A stretch of DNA of 64,000 bases from positions 1 through 64,000 of the forward strand of contig NZ_AYGX02000081.1 in the NCBI RefSeq assembly GCF_000498955.2. The letters run 5' to 3'. Numbering within the stretch: the stretch's first letter is position 1; every line of letters starts with the position of its first letter. The stretch comes from Lactiplantibacillus fabifermentans DSM 21115 (GTDB lineage: Bacteria > Bacillota > Bacilli > Lactobacillales > Lactobacillaceae). Under the pieces are notes generated by a model that saw only the letters and a program-made list of their open reading frames with translations, was not told the origin of the DNA and did no database searches. A program made the position numbers and the translations under genes. Below are positions 43,495-53,534 of the stretch, one piece after another.

Positions 43495-44760
43495 TTATGA
43501 TGCTTTTTGATCTTCTAACACTAATTCAGGTTCGGCATGATCTTCAACCGTCGCCTGATTAATGATAACTTTTTTGACATCATTACGACTTGGAATATCA
43601 AACATGATATCACGCATCGTATCTTCAATAATTGACCGCAAACCCCGGGCACCGGTATTACGAGCTAAAGCTTCTTGGGCAATCGCGCGCAAGGCGTCAT
43701 CCTTGAAATCAAGTTCCGCGCCATCTAAAGCGATTAAGCGTTGATATTGTTTAACTAAAGCATTCTTTGGTTCGGTTAAAATCCGTACCAAATCGTCTTC
43801 CGTCAAACGTTCCAAGGCCGTCAAGATTGGTAACCGGCCGATGAATTCAGGAATTAACCCGAATTGTAACAAGTCTTCTGGAACCACTTGTTGCATCAAG
43901 CTCTTCGAGTCATCTAAGACGGCATTCTTACCATCAGTATCTGTCCCGAAGCCGATTGTCTTATCACCTAAGCGACGCCGGACAATATCTTCGATACCGT
44001 CAAAGGCCCCACCAACGATAAATAAGATGTTGGTTGTGTCAATTTGAATAAATTCTTGTTGGGGATGCTTCCGACCACCCTGCGGCGGCACATTAGCAAT
44101 CGTGCCTTCCAAGATTTTAAGGAGGGCTTGTTGGACCCCTTCACCAGAAACGTCCCGGGTAATCGAAACGTTTTCGCTCTTCTTGGCGATCTTATCAATT
44201 TCATCAATGTAGATGATACCCTTTTCGGCACGTTCCACATCGTAATCCGCATTTTGTAAAAGTTTTAGCAAAATGTTTTCAACGTCTTCACCAACATAAC
44301 CCGCTTCAGTTAAGGTCGTGGCATCCGCAATCGCAAATGGCACATCTAAAATCCGGGCTAAGCTTTGGGCTAAGAACGTCTTCCCTGAACCAGTTGGACC
44401 AACTAGGCTGATATTACTCTTTTGTAATTCAGGACCGTTGTTGTCTTCTTGGTCACTTTCAGTCATGGCTTTTACCCGCTTGTAGTGGTTATATACCGCT
44501 ACTGATAAAGTGCGCTTGGCTTCATTTTGGCCGATAACATATTGGTCCAATTCGTCTACAATTTCCTTCGGCGTTGGAATATCCGTTAATTCGTGTGATT
44601 GTTCTTCACTAAATTCTTCATCGATAATTTCTTTACATAAATCGATGCATTCATTACAGATATAAACGCCGGGGCCGGCAACAATTTTCTTAACTTGATC
44701 TTGTGATTTACCACAAAATGAACAGTTAACTGGGCCGTTTGTCTCGGTATTTTCAAACAT
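43495..44760 (-). CDS. clpX: ATP-dependent Clp protease ATP-binding subunit ClpX
   Basis: 421 residues. The N-terminal zinc domain has the four cysteines CSFCGKS and CNECIDLC (about residues 13-40); the AAA+ module has Walker A GPTGSGKT near 118 and Walker [11 protein letters not shown] near 181, plus the pore loop GYVGEDVE. Unfolds substrates for ClpP. GAGGTGAG precedes the ATG. Lies between tig/tuf block and ysxC. Confidence 0.97.
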   Translation of the reverse strand: MFENTETNGPVNCSFCGKSQDQVKKIVAGPGVYICNECIDLCKEIIDEEFSEEQSHELTDIPTPKEIVDELDQYVIGQNEAKRTLSVAVYNHYKRVKAMTESDQEDNNGPELQKSNISLVGPTGSGKTFLAQSLARILDVPFAIADATTLTEAGYVGEDVENILLKLLQNADYDVERAEKGIIYIDEIDKIAKKSENVSITRDVSGEGVQQALLKILEGTIANVPPQGGRKHPQQEFIQIDTTNILFIVGGAFDGIEDIVRRRLGDKTIGFGTDTDGKNAVLDDSKSLMQQVVPEDLLQFGLIPEFIGRLPILTALERLTEDDLVRILTEPKNALVKQYQRLIALDGAELDFKDDALRAIAQEALARNTGARGLRSIIEDTMRDIMFDIPSRNDVKKVIINQATVEDHAEPELVLEDQKAS

Positions 44761-44922
44761 TCATTCTCACCTCATCGATGTATTTACATGGATTAATCAT
44801 AACAGAAAACCGGTGCTAAAACCAGCATTGCCCCGGTTGCTTCGTCCATTACTATAACATGCAGACCGTAAAACTCGAAACGATTTGTCTATAAACTTAC
44901 CAACACTCATCAAAACACGCGC

Positions 44923-44992
44923 GGCTAATAACTGACCATAACGCTAACCGCCATGCCGACCAGTCTTGACATCGCCAGCGGTCTCGGACTGA
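44923..44992 (-). repeat. 3' fragment of a structured element (B6)
   Basis: On the minus strand GTCCGAGACCGC...TCAAGAC-TGGTC-GGCATGGCGG and a TTATGGTCAG end align with the P4 and P1-3' parts of subfamily B. The 5' half, including P2 and P3, is absent, so it is a decayed, truncated copy. Confidence 0.55.
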
Positions 44993-45027
44993 TTTTTATA
45001 ACTGCCACCTAATCGCATTGATGCAGA

Positions 45028-45066
45028 TAAATAGCCGTCACCATTTTGAGTGACGACTATTTTTCG
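45028..45066 (-). terminator. Terminator-like hairpin
   Basis: ATAGCCGTCAC/GTGACGACTAT stem with weak T-tract on the minus strand, downstream of the 64-aa membrane gene. Confidence 0.5.
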
Positions 45067-45120
45067 TGCTATTCGCATCAAAAGCCCGGCCGCAAGCCGC
45101 CTTCATCAAGCCGCCCGGGG

Positions 45121-45315
45121 TTATTTTTCCCACGGGTATTTGCCATTTTCATCTTTGGGCGTTTTGGCCATGAGACGTTCAGTCCCCTTGTCAATCCGTT
45201 TACGCGTCTTTTTGCGATGGCGATAACGCATAAAAATAACTAAGCCGCCGAGCACGAGATAAATAACGAGACGGATTGCCATTTTTAAACTACCGTAAAT
45301 TGTGAGTAGTAGCAT
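45121..45315 (-). CDS. Small membrane protein (64 aa)
   Basis: One membrane helix (MAIRLVIYLVLGGLVIFMRY) followed by a strongly basic tail (RHRKKTRKRIDKGTERL) that ends KYPWEK. It starts five bases after the stop of the Mur ligase gene with GGAGG overlapping that stop, so it is translationally linked. Possibly a membrane anchor for the ligase; that is inference from the coupling. Confidence 0.65.
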   Translation of the reverse strand: MLLLTIYGSLKMAIRLVIYLVLGGLVIFMRYRHRKKTRKRIDKGTERLMAKTPKDENGKYPWEK

Positions 45316-45320
45316 TTAGC

Positions 45321-46811
45321 TTAAACCTCCGAGGTGGCGTGTAAGAGTTTCTCCGGTAATGTCCATAAGTCTGAGCCATATTTACGACCATCCGACGACT
45401 TGATAATGACTAACGAGTCGTTCGGTAAGTCGTCAATGGCCGCTTGCACTGGCGCTAATTCCTGATAAAATCCGGTTTTGAGTTGTGGTTGCACCGCATC
45501 AACGAGTGGCTTGATGGCGTCGTCACGATAACCAATCAACGCATCGACGTGACTCGTTAACAGGGGGTCTTTAAACCGCAAATTATACGCGGCCGCATCT
45601 TCCCCTAAGTCTTCACCCGTTTCCATCACGAGCACTTTTTGACCAGCGTAAAATTGGCCCCGAGCTTTGAAGACTGAGATCACATTATTCACTGAATGTA
45701 ACGTTGAGCCGTGGGTGTCATCGACAATCGTTACTTTACCATGGCTAGTTGGAATTTCATAAAATTTCAACTCACTATTGAGCGCTTCAAAATTCATAAA
45801 TAAATTAGTGACGTCCGGTAATGGTAACCCGAGCGATTTAAGCGTTAAACATGCCGCTAATAAATCTAAAATGACCCCTTTACCGGGCATCGATAAGTTG
45901 GCGGTCACCGTTTCGCCGAGAATCGCCATCGTCACGGCGGTATGGTCACGGAAATCTTCCGTCTTGACGACATATGCATCGGCATGTTGATCTGCGTAAC
46001 TGTAGGCATACAAATGGTCAGTATGTTGGTGCGCAACGTCAACTAAGTAGCGATACACCCGCGGTTCCATATCATAATTTAAAATGGCGCGGCCCGTCGC
46101 CGGCATCTCGTCAAAGATGCGCGATTTGCGTTCAGCTAAAAACATCAACGGATCGTCGACATTACTCAATTCCGCTAAATGGGCGCCACCAACTTGCGTA
46201 ATAATGGCCGCATCGGCCGCATAGTAGCGCGCCGTCACGCCTTGCCGACCATCGCGGTTGTTCAAGGCGTTGATTGAGATTTCCGCCACTAAGTCGTCCG
46301 GATTTTGTAAAGTAGTTGCTAACAGTGGAATCACCACTTGGCGCACATTTTCATTACCAATATTAGTATTCACGTGGCGTTTTAACGCCCGCAATAATTC
46401 GACGGTCATTAAACGAGTCGTCGATTTACCAACGGAACCCGTAATCGCAATTACGTTGCCATCATAAAGCTGGCGACTGTAGCTCGCGGCTGCTTTATAA
46501 AACTCCCACGCGTTAGGCACGATGAATTGCGGTAACTCGTCTTTTAATTCAGGAATCGGGGTTTCGGTAATCAACAAACTGAGTTGCGCTTGATGCTGCC
46601 GCACCCAAGCGACTAAATCAAAACTATCACTGTATTGTTGCGCATGTAAGAATTGCCGCCGCTTGGCATTCAAATACACAAAGGCGCCATGACCATGCGT
46701 TTGTCTAAAATGCACTTGCTTATGCCCAAAACAGTCGACGATCAAATCCGTCGGCACTTGCGGATAAAACTTGCCGTCAAAGCGGCGAAAATCACGTTCA
46801 TCTAATTTCAT
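45321..46811 (-). CDS. Stand-alone Mur ligase family protein
   Basis: 496 residues. An N-terminal 120-residue part is followed by the Mur ligase P-loop AITGSVGKSTT (about residue 125), EISINALNNRDGRQ, an IITQVGGAHL segment and a C-terminal domain with VDDTHGSTLHSVNN and GEDLGED. It belongs to the MurF/CapB-like ATP-dependent amide ligases, but the UDP-MurNAc-binding N-domain is not evident. ATG 46811 has GGAGG ten bases upstream. With the small basic membrane protein it may modify a cell-wall or polymer substrate; the substrate is unknown. Confidence 0.8.
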   Translation of the reverse strand: MKLDERDFRRFDGKFYPQVPTDLIVDCFGHKQVHFRQTHGHGAFVYLNAKRRQFLHAQQYSDSFDLVAWVRQHQAQLSLLITETPIPELKDELPQFIVPNAWEFYKAAASYSRQLYDGNVIAITGSVGKSTTRLMTVELLRALKRHVNTNIGNENVRQVVIPLLATTLQNPDDLVAEISINALNNRDGRQGVTARYYAADAAIITQVGGAHLAELSNVDDPLMFLAERKSRIFDEMPATGRAILNYDMEPRVYRYLVDVAHQHTDHLYAYSYADQHADAYVVKTEDFRDHTAVTMAILGETVTANLSMPGKGVILDLLAACLTLKSLGLPLPDVTNLFMNFEALNSELKFYEIPTSHGKVTIVDDTHGSTLHSVNNVISVFKARGQFYAGQKVLVMETGEDLGEDAAAYNLRFKDPLLTSHVDALIGYRDDAIKPLVDAVQPQLKTGFYQELAPVQAAIDDLPNDSLVIIKSSDGRKYGSDLWTLPEKLLHATSEV

Positions 46812-46892
46812 ACTTCTCAAGCCTCCGAGTGCAAAAATTGTCAGTCTATTTATACCATAAACTATTACTGATGTCTAACAAAGGCAAACGCT

Positions 46893-46938
46893 AAAAAAGG
46901 TCGGCGAAAATCGTTAAATTTTCACCGACCTTTTAGCG
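46893..46938. terminator. Bidirectional terminator
   Basis: AAAAAAGGTCGGCGAAAAT/AATTTTCACCGACCTTTT, between the AP2 gene and the Mur ligase gene. Confidence 0.85.
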
Positions 46939-46951
46939 ATTCGTCACCGAC

Positions 46952-47428
46952 TTACTGCTGGTTGGCCGCTAAATAGCGTTGCTCGTAAGCACGGCGCGCC
47001 GCCACCGCATCTTCAAAGTGCACAAACTGTTTGTTCAACAAGTACTGGCCTTTGTAATAGAAATGGGCGACCCACCGTTGATTACTTTTGTTCCAACTCA
47101 CCCCAATCACCCCGCTCTTATTCCGTTTGGATTTAATTCGCGAAGGTAAATCAGTATGATGATTTTGAATCCCTAAGTTGCTGGAATGCCCCATGCTCGC
47201 CCGGGTTTTCGGATTATGCCGAATCACTTCGGCACTCTTTTCGCGCGCCCAGCAACCACAGCTTTTCACCTTGCCATGCCGTAATGCATAAGAATCCGCG
47301 ACCGTCTGCCGGCCACAACGACACTGACACAACCACTGCGCATTGCCGTTCAGCGGGTTGCATGCCACTTTTTTCAGCACGGTCAAGCGCCCAAACGTCT
47401 GCTGTGTTAAATCAATTGCTCTCGTCAT
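46952..47428 (-). CDS. AP2-domain protein with N-terminal zinc-ribbon-like motif
   Basis: 158 residues. The N-terminal half has LTQQTFGRLTVLKKV and a four-cysteine CQCRCG...CGCW motif; the C-terminal half (about 95-155) is an AP2/ERF-like DNA-binding domain: SGVIGVSWNKSNQRWVAHFY, NKQFVHFEDAVAARRAYEQ. Such modules are normally found with HNH homing endonucleases in phages; no HNH is visible, so this is the DNA-binding half alone or a related mobile-gene product. It lies just before the giant adhesin gene in the same direction. RBS GAAGTGAG. Confidence 0.75.
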   Translation of the reverse strand: MTRAIDLTQQTFGRLTVLKKVACNPLNGNAQWLCQCRCGRQTVADSYALRHGKVKSCGCWAREKSAEVIRHNPKTRASMGHSSNLGIQNHHTDLPSRIKSKRNKSGVIGVSWNKSNQRWVAHFYYKGQYLLNKQFVHFEDAVAARRAYEQRYLAANQQ

Positions 47429-47447
47429 GAATGCTCACTTCCCTAGT

Positions 47448-50400
47448 TTATTCATGGCGTTTGCGGGTGACCAACCCGAAGCCGGCTAATAAGCTAGCTA
47501 ATGATAAGCCCACCAATTCGGCTACGAGACTCGCCTGATGATTGTCATTAGTTTGTGGTAAGGTCTTCGCAGTTGCGGATGGCGCTGACTTAGTTGGTGT
47601 CGCCAAATCATTGCGACTCGTTTTGACCGGCGCTGCGAGTTTCCGCGGTGAAGCCTTCGTCGGCGTGATTAAATCATTTTGGCTCGTCTTGACCATCGTT
47701 GCTAGTTGCGGGTGCGAAACCGGCGTTTGACCGGCACTCGGCTTAGTTGCGGGCGTCGTTGGTTGACCAACAATCGGTTTAGTTGCCGGTGTCGTCGGTT
47801 GACCAGCACCCGGTTTAGTTGCGGGTGTCGTTGGTTGGCCAACGGGTTGGCCGACTTTTTGATAAACCAACGTTTGAGCATCATCTTGACTCGTCGCATT
47901 GACGGTCACCGCCGTCGTAGCAGATGTTTCCGCTGTGTAGCCGGTAATATTTGGCGCCTCAATGCTAGTAAAGGTAGTGCCCGTAACTGGTTGCCAAGCA
48001 CTATACGTGGCGATTCCCGTCACTTTGTCAACGATGCCGGAACGACTAAATGTCAGTTGCCGGCTAGTCGCTGGTTGCAAGGTAGCACCTTGTTGATCTT
48101 GATAGTTAATCGTTTGGGTCACAACGCGGGTTAATTGCGCTGCATCGGTTACCGCGGTCTTGCCATGCACGAGGTAAACCGAATAGGCCGCAACTTGCCC
48201 TGCTTGTTGGAAGACTGCCCCATCAGTCGGGAACGTATCTTTCATTAAGACATAGCCAGCCGCCGTATACTGCGCAATCGTGGTGCCAGTTCGATAAGCG
48301 GTCGGTTCCGCAAACAATCCGGTTAACGTTTGGGTCTTCAAAACTTGATCATTCGTCGCATCAATATAAGTAACTGTCGCTTGTTCGGCATCAGCTTGGT
48401 ACGCAACCGTTACTTGGGTGTCGGCATCATTGCCGGTGACCGACTGCGCGGCGACCGCAGTAGTCGCCGTATAACCGGTAACTTTAGGTGAGGTTACTTG
48501 CGCATACGTCCCCGTTGGTGTCTCGCTGCCAGCGACCGTCCAAGCCCCATAGGTCACCTGACCCGTGACATTATCAACGACAGCTGTCCGTTCAAAGGTC
48601 ACCGTTTGCGTGACTGCTGGGACGTCCATATTCGTATAAGTGATGACGCGTTTAACTTGTTTCGTCAACGCTTGGGCATCCGTTCCAGCTGGATATTTTG
48701 GTCCCGTCGGATTATCCGGATCAATCGGGGTATTCGGCACACCAGGTTGATTCTCTGAAATGGCGGTAATTTGGTGACCCAAGTAGACGACATAATTAAC
48801 TGGCTGACCATCCGTCGTGAACTGAATGTCCGTAGTCGGAATCGTGGATGTTACGAACCGATAACCAGCTGCAACATATTTGGCAATCGTTGGTTGGGCG
48901 GTATAAGAACTCGCCGTGCCAAAGTCACCGGTCACCGTTACCACGTCACCAAGTGCTTGATTAGTAGTCGTGTCAACAAAGGTGACCGTGGCCGTTTCTG
49001 AATTAGCCGTATATAAGACATTAATCGTCTGGTCGTCATCAGTTGGCAGCACCGTCGTATCCGCATTAACTAACTTTTGGGTGGTCGTGTAACCAGTTAA
49101 CGTTGGTGACAGTACCGCCGAGTAAGTCCCGGTTTTAGCAGCGCTATCACGCGTCGTCCAAGTCGTATAAGTCACGGCCCCAGTCACTTCATCAATGGTC
49201 GCCGTCCGCGTAAAGGTCACCGTTTGCGTCGTCGCTGGCGCCGCAGTAGTGGCATCCGCATAACGATAATTAATCGTTCGTGTAATCGTCTTCGTCAAAT
49301 CAGCGGCCGTCGTCCCGGTTGGATATTTAGGACCAGTCGGATTGTTCGCATCGATTGGTTGGCCAGGCGTTCCGGGAGTATCAACACTCACACTTGCCGT
49401 GGCATGGGCCAGCTTAATGAGATAAGCCGTCTCGACGCCATCTTGATTAAAGACGATTCCCGTTGCCGGTACGGTCGAACTAGCCAGTTGATAACCTGCT
49501 TGCACATATTTATCAATAGTCGCTTGCGGGCTATAAGGGCTCGTTTCACCATAGGTCCCAGTTAACGGAATTTTAGCAAGTTGTTGGTCGGTCGTGGTAT
49601 CAATGAAGGTCACCGTCGCCGCTTCAGCATTCGCCGCATACGTCACCGTGACAGTCACTGCCGGACTGGTCACCGTTACTGGCGCGCTGGCGACTTGGGC
49701 TTGGTCCGCCGTGTATCCAGTAATGGTTGGTGAAACCACCGTCGCAAAATTTCCTTGAGCATCGCCAGCAGTCGTTTGCCAAGCGGTATACGTCACCACG
49801 CCCGTGACATCATCAATCGTCGCCGTGCGGTCAAACGTGACCGTTTGCAAAGCCGTGGCGGCTGCGGCGCCTTTAGTCGTATCCGCGTATTGATAATTAA
49901 TCGTCCGCGTAACCGCCGTGGTCAATGATTCGGCCGCGGTGCCAGCGGGATATTTTGGTCCCGTGGGATTATCCGGATCAATCGGTTGGCCGGGCGTCCC
50001 GGGATGGTCGCTATCGACGGTCGTTAGATGATGCGATAACGTCACCGTATAGGCTTTGACGCTGCCATCTTCATCGAAGACAATCCCCGTGGTTGGCACA
50101 TCCGAATGATCTAATTGGTAGCCAGCTGCTAAATAAGTCGCCAACGTCGTTTGTGGTGAATAAGTACTGGTCGATGCATACGCCCCGCTAATCGTCGTCG
50201 GGGTCCCCAACGTTTCACCAGTGGTCGCATCAGCAAACGTGATGGTGGCTGTTTCTAAATTAGGCGTATAAGTTACCGTCACGGTACTGTCAGGCGTATC
50301 TTCAGCAACTGTGGCCGCGGCAACACTAGTCTTATCGGCCGTATAACCAGTCACGCTTGGTGAAGTGACCGCCGCAAAGGTTCCTGTATCAGTCGTCCAA

Positions 50401-53400
50401 GCACCGTAAGTCACGGTACCGCTAACTTCATCAATCGTCGCCGTGCGCGTGAAGATGACATTTTGCGTCACCGCTGCCGAGACTGATTGACCCGTGGTGG
50501 CGTAAACATAATCAATCGTCCGTGTCCTAGTCGATTTAAGCGCAGATACCGCCGTACCGTCGGGATATTTTGGTCCATTGGGATTGGTCGCATCAATCGG
50601 TTCACCGGGAGTTCCCGGATGATCAACATCCACCGTCATGGTTTGATGCGTTAAGTTGACTTGATAACTTTGACTAGTGCCATCCGTCGTGTAACTAATC
50701 CCCGTACTAGGAATAGTTGAACTAACGAGTTGATAGCCCGCTTTTTCATAGTCGGTAATCGTGGTCGCAGCATTATAAGCATCCGTCGTTCCGTATTGAC
50801 CACTCAACGCAATCGTCTTTAAGGTTTGTTGGGTCGTTTCGTCGAAATAAGTGACCGTCGCCTTTTCGGTGTTAGCCAAGTAGACGTACTTGACGACGCC
50901 ACCCGTCCCACTTAACGTGCCATTCGCCGCCAAACCGGTATTGTCGCTCGCTAACGTATAACCCGTTTTTGGTAATGGGGTCGTCGTATAGCTTAAATAA
51001 TCACTTGCGGTCGCGTCGGTATCATGACTCGCCGTCCCCGTCGCGGTCGCTACCGTGACGAGCTGGCCGGATGCATCCAAATAATCATAATCGTATTCGA
51101 CAGTGACATCGCCAATCGTTAAAGTTCCGGGGACCACCGTAATGACATAATTCTTATCAACGGCATCGGTTTTATCATAAGTCGCGGTAACTGTCTGACT
51201 CCCAACCGTCGCCAAACCATCCGTCAAGGTATAATTTAACGTCTCGCCATTGACGGTCCCCGTTACGGTCGCCGTTAAGTTTTTAGTCGTCCCATCGACC
51301 CAGTAAGTTTGACTAGGAATTGTAATCGTCGCGGCCGCGGGTTCAATAGTCAATGTGCCATCAACGTAAGTGATTTGATAATTACTCGTTGCGGCCGTAG
51401 TCGTGCCGGTCATCGTATATGACCCCGCGTCCGTGTATGTAGTTGTCGCATCATCGGCTTTAGCAACCGCCTTGAAAGTTAAATTATCATAATTAGTCCC
51501 ACTCGTCACTGTCGCCGTGGTTTCGTGAGCCTGACCATCATACGTTACGGTGGCATCGGCCGTGGTGACCGTTAATGGCGCCTGTTCAATGACCAGCGTG
51601 CCATCGGTTGACGTTACCGTATAATTTTTAGCTAAAATGGCGGCCTCATCCGCATCTAATACCGTCGCCGTCATCTCATAAGTCCCAGCATTCGTATAAG
51701 CTTGCGTGGTTTGGTCAGCTTGTGCGACGGCCGTAAAAGTTAAATCATCATAATTAGTCCCGTTCTTGACGCTGACCGTGGTCCCGTGCGCAGTACCATC
51801 GTAGACCACCGTGGTCGCATTCGCTTGAACGCTCAATGGCGCCTTATCAACCGTATAGGACGTGGTGATGGCCAAATTGTTATCCGCATCATAACCCACT
51901 AAAGTATAATTTTGACCAATCATATTTTGAAGCGCGGTAACCCCGTCGGCATTTAGCTTCACGGTGTAAGTGCCAGCATCTTGAATAGTTGTCAGATTAC
52001 CAGCCGCATCAAAAATATCAAAGTCATCCGCCGTTAGTCCCATATCGCCTGCTTTAACGTTCAGATTTACCGCCACCAAGACTTTACCAGTGGCACTTTC
52101 CATAAAGACTTTTTCTTTTTGATAAGTAAACATATTTATCCCTGGCAAAAAGGACACTGCTTGCTTATTATACTGTTGTTCACCCCCGCCCACTACGATG
52201 GTATCGCTATTCACGGATTTGCCAAGTTGGATGGCGACCGGCGTCACGACAAATTCGAAACTATAAGTACCGGAAAAACTCGCATCCGTTGGCAAATATG
52301 AATATTGGTCAGTCGTAGCCGCAAAACTAGAATCTTGCAGCGCACTGCCTTTTTCCAATTCAGCTTTACCATCATCTGACAAGCTCAAGTTATACGTCCC
52401 AGCGTTTAAGGTTGCACTTAAATCGACGTTTGAAATATCGACTGTCGTTCCCGCCTCGTCCGTATAAGTTCCCACAAAGTCATCGTTCGGATCACCATAT
52501 GAAAATAGCGCATACAACAAATTGACTTTATTGTCATTAACATCGTATAAATAATCGCCATTGGCATTCTTCGCATACATGGCAATATCCGGATCACCAC
52601 TAGCCACCGTATAAGTGGGGCCACTAATAACGTTAGCGAGTTGGGACGTCGCTTTGATGAGCTCGTCATACGGAAAACTAATCGTACCGGTAGTTACAAA
52701 TTCAACCGTATTCGTGGCGGTGGCTCGTAGTAAGCTTGCCCGCTTTTGCTTAGTAGCCACAACTGCCGCCATCGCAGTTTGAGCCGTCGTTAACGCCAGC
52801 GGAGTCGTGGTCGTTTGTAATGACGTGGTCGTCGCATCCACACTGTCAGTCGTCATCGAAGCATCAACGGTGACCGTTGCCGGGTTAGCTTGACGATCGT
52901 CAGTAATTTGATTATTAGTAGCTTGATTATCAGTCGTGGCCGCACTCACAACCGGAGTTGCCACCGTACTGGTCGTCGAGCCACTACTTGTTACTGTGGC
53001 TTCCGGCTTGGTCGTGCTACTGCTACTCGTAGTGCTAGCGGTTACCTCGGTGCTAGCTTGGCTACTACTACTAGTCGCACTGGTCGGGGCCACACTAGCT
53101 GTCGAGGTTGTCGAGGTGGTTGCAACAGCGACTTTAGTACCAGTACTGGACGTTGCCGAAGCGGCCGTGGTAGTGTCACCGCTAGCGGCGCTGCTCGTTT
53201 GCGTTGCTTTGGTCGTCGCGGTGGCGGTACCTGCGTCACTAGCAACTGCCGACGTACTGCTACTCGATTGACTCGTCGATGTCGACGTACTGCTATTTTT
53301 CAAAACGACCGTTTGACCACTAGTCACCGATGCGGCGCTGCTGACACTCGAACTACTGTCAGCATCCGTTGCCCCACTTGCCGTCGCCGCTTTCACTTGA

Positions 53401-53534
53401 TCAAGTTGGGTAAACGTTAAGCCCAATCCTAATGAAAATAAAGTGATGCCGGCCGTAACCCAATTTCTCCCGGACTTATAAAGTTTGTAATGCGTCTTAC
53501 CCTCAATACCATATTTCCGATAGTCCCTACTCAT
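47448..53534 (-). CDS. Giant LPQT-anchored mucus-binding-type adhesin
   Basis: 2028 residues from ATG 53534 (GGAGG seven bases upstream). Order: KxYKxGKxW-type signal (HYKLYKSGRNWVTAGITLF, about 15-50); Ser/Thr-rich region to about 270; a unique N-domain; three MBG-type repeats (about 565-800, YDGTAHGTT / YDGQAHETT); five repeats of about 205 residues starting near 888, 1093, 1303, 1513 and 1716 with pattern ATVTF-DTTT, HPGTPGQPIDPDNPTGPKYP and NYRYADTT (MucBP/Mub type); a Pro/Thr repeat; LPQTND sorting motif near 1990, a hydrophobic helix and RKRHE. Anchored to peptidoglycan by sortase; adhesion to mucus or other cells is inferred from the repeats. Confidence 0.93.
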   Translation of the reverse strand: MSRDYRKYGIEGKTHYKLYKSGRNWVTAGITLFSLGLGLTFTQLDQVKAATASGATDADSSSSVSSAASVTSGQTVVLKNSSTSTSTSQSSSSTSAVASDAGTATATTKATQTSSAASGDTTTAASATSSTGTKVAVATTSTTSTASVAPTSATSSSSQASTEVTASTTSSSSTTKPEATVTSSGSTTSTVATPVVSAATTDNQATNNQITDDRQANPATVTVDASMTTDSVDATTTSLQTTTTPLALTTAQTAMAAVVATKQKRASLLRATATNTVEFVTTGTISFPYDELIKATSQLANVISGPTYTVASGDPDIAMYAKNANGDYLYDVNDNKVNLLYALFSYGDPNDDFVGTYTDEAGTTVDISNVDLSATLNAGTYNLSLSDDGKAELEKGSALQDSSFAATTDQYSYLPTDASFSGTYSFEFVVTPVAIQLGKSVNSDTIVVGGGEQQYNKQAVSFLPGINMFTYQKEKVFMESATGKVLVAVNLNVKAGDMGLTADDFDIFDAAGNLTTIQDAGTYTVKLNADGVTALQNMIGQNYTLVGYDADNNLAITTSYTVDKAPLSVQANATTVVYDGTAHGTTVSVKNGTNYDDLTFTAVAQADQTTQAYTNAGTYEMTATVLDADEAAILAKNYTVTSTDGTLVIEQAPLTVTTADATVTYDGQAHETTATVTSGTNYDNLTFKAVAKADDATTTYTDAGSYTMTGTTTAATSNYQITYVDGTLTIEPAAATITIPSQTYWVDGTTKNLTATVTGTVNGETLNYTLTDGLATVGSQTVTATYDKTDAVDKNYVITVVPGTLTIGDVTVEYDYDYLDASGQLVTVATATGTASHDTDATASDYLSYTTTPLPKTGYTLASDNTGLAANGTLSGTGGVVKYVYLANTEKATVTYFDETTQQTLKTIALSGQYGTTDAYNAATTITDYEKAGYQLVSSTIPSTGISYTTDGTSQSYQVNLTHQTMTVDVDHPGTPGEPIDATNPNGPKYPDGTAVSALKSTRTRTIDYVYATTGQSVSAAVTQNVIFTRTATIDEVSGTVTYGAWTTDTGTFAAVTSPSVTGYTADKTSVAAATVAEDTPDSTVTVTYTPNLETATITFADATTGETLGTPTTISGAYASTSTYSPQTTLATYLAAGYQLDHSDVPTTGIVFDEDGSVKAYTVTLSHHLTTVDSDHPGTPGQPIDPDNPTGPKYPAGTAAESLTTAVTRTINYQYADTTKGAAAATALQTVTFDRTATIDDVTGVVTYTAWQTTAGDAQGNFATVVSPTITGYTADQAQVASAPVTVTSPAVTVTVTYAANAEAATVTFIDTTTDQQLAKIPLTGTYGETSPYSPQATIDKYVQAGYQLASSTVPATGIVFNQDGVETAYLIKLAHATASVSVDTPGTPGQPIDANNPTGPKYPTGTTAADLTKTITRTINYRYADATTAAPATTQTVTFTRTATIDEVTGAVTYTTWTTRDSAAKTGTYSAVLSPTLTGYTTTQKLVNADTTVLPTDDDQTINVLYTANSETATVTFVDTTTNQALGDVVTVTGDFGTASSYTAQPTIAKYVAAGYRFVTSTIPTTDIQFTTDGQPVNYVVYLGHQITAISENQPGVPNTPIDPDNPTGPKYPAGTDAQALTKQVKRVITYTNMDVPAVTQTVTFERTAVVDNVTGQVTYGAWTVAGSETPTGTYAQVTSPKVTGYTATTAVAAQSVTGNDADTQVTVAYQADAEQATVTYIDATNDQVLKTQTLTGLFAEPTAYRTGTTIAQYTAAGYVLMKDTFPTDGAVFQQAGQVAAYSVYLVHGKTAVTDAAQLTRVVTQTINYQDQQGATLQPATSRQLTFSRSGIVDKVTGIATYSAWQPVTGTTFTSIEAPNITGYTAETSATTAVTVNATSQDDAQTLVYQKVGQPVGQPTTPATKPGAGQPTTPATKPIVGQPTTPATKPSAGQTPVSHPQLATMVKTSQNDLITPTKASPRKLAAPVKTSRNDLATPTKSAPSATAKTLPQTNDNHQASLVAELVGLSLASLLAGFGLVTRKRHE
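47722..47841. repeat. Tandem 36-bp repeats in the adhesin wall-spanning region
   Basis: Three units encoding GQPTTPATKPxx, followed by two looser copies of VKTSxNDLxTPTK. Typical Pro-rich wall spacer; repeat number is likely to vary between strains. Confidence 0.75.

Noticed and set aside
47722-47841. Short tandem repeats considered as CRISPR
   Set aside because: Units are contiguous, in frame and encode a Pro/Thr wall spacer; no unique spacers and no cas genes.
48498-49565. Several long plus-strand frames over the adhesin gene
   Set aside because: Shadows in the complementary strand of a GC-biased repeat gene; basic, Arg-rich translations and no ribosome sites.
52890-53420. Plus-strand frames of 111-176 codons
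   Set aside because: Complement of the Ser/Thr-rich repeat region; low-complexity artefact.
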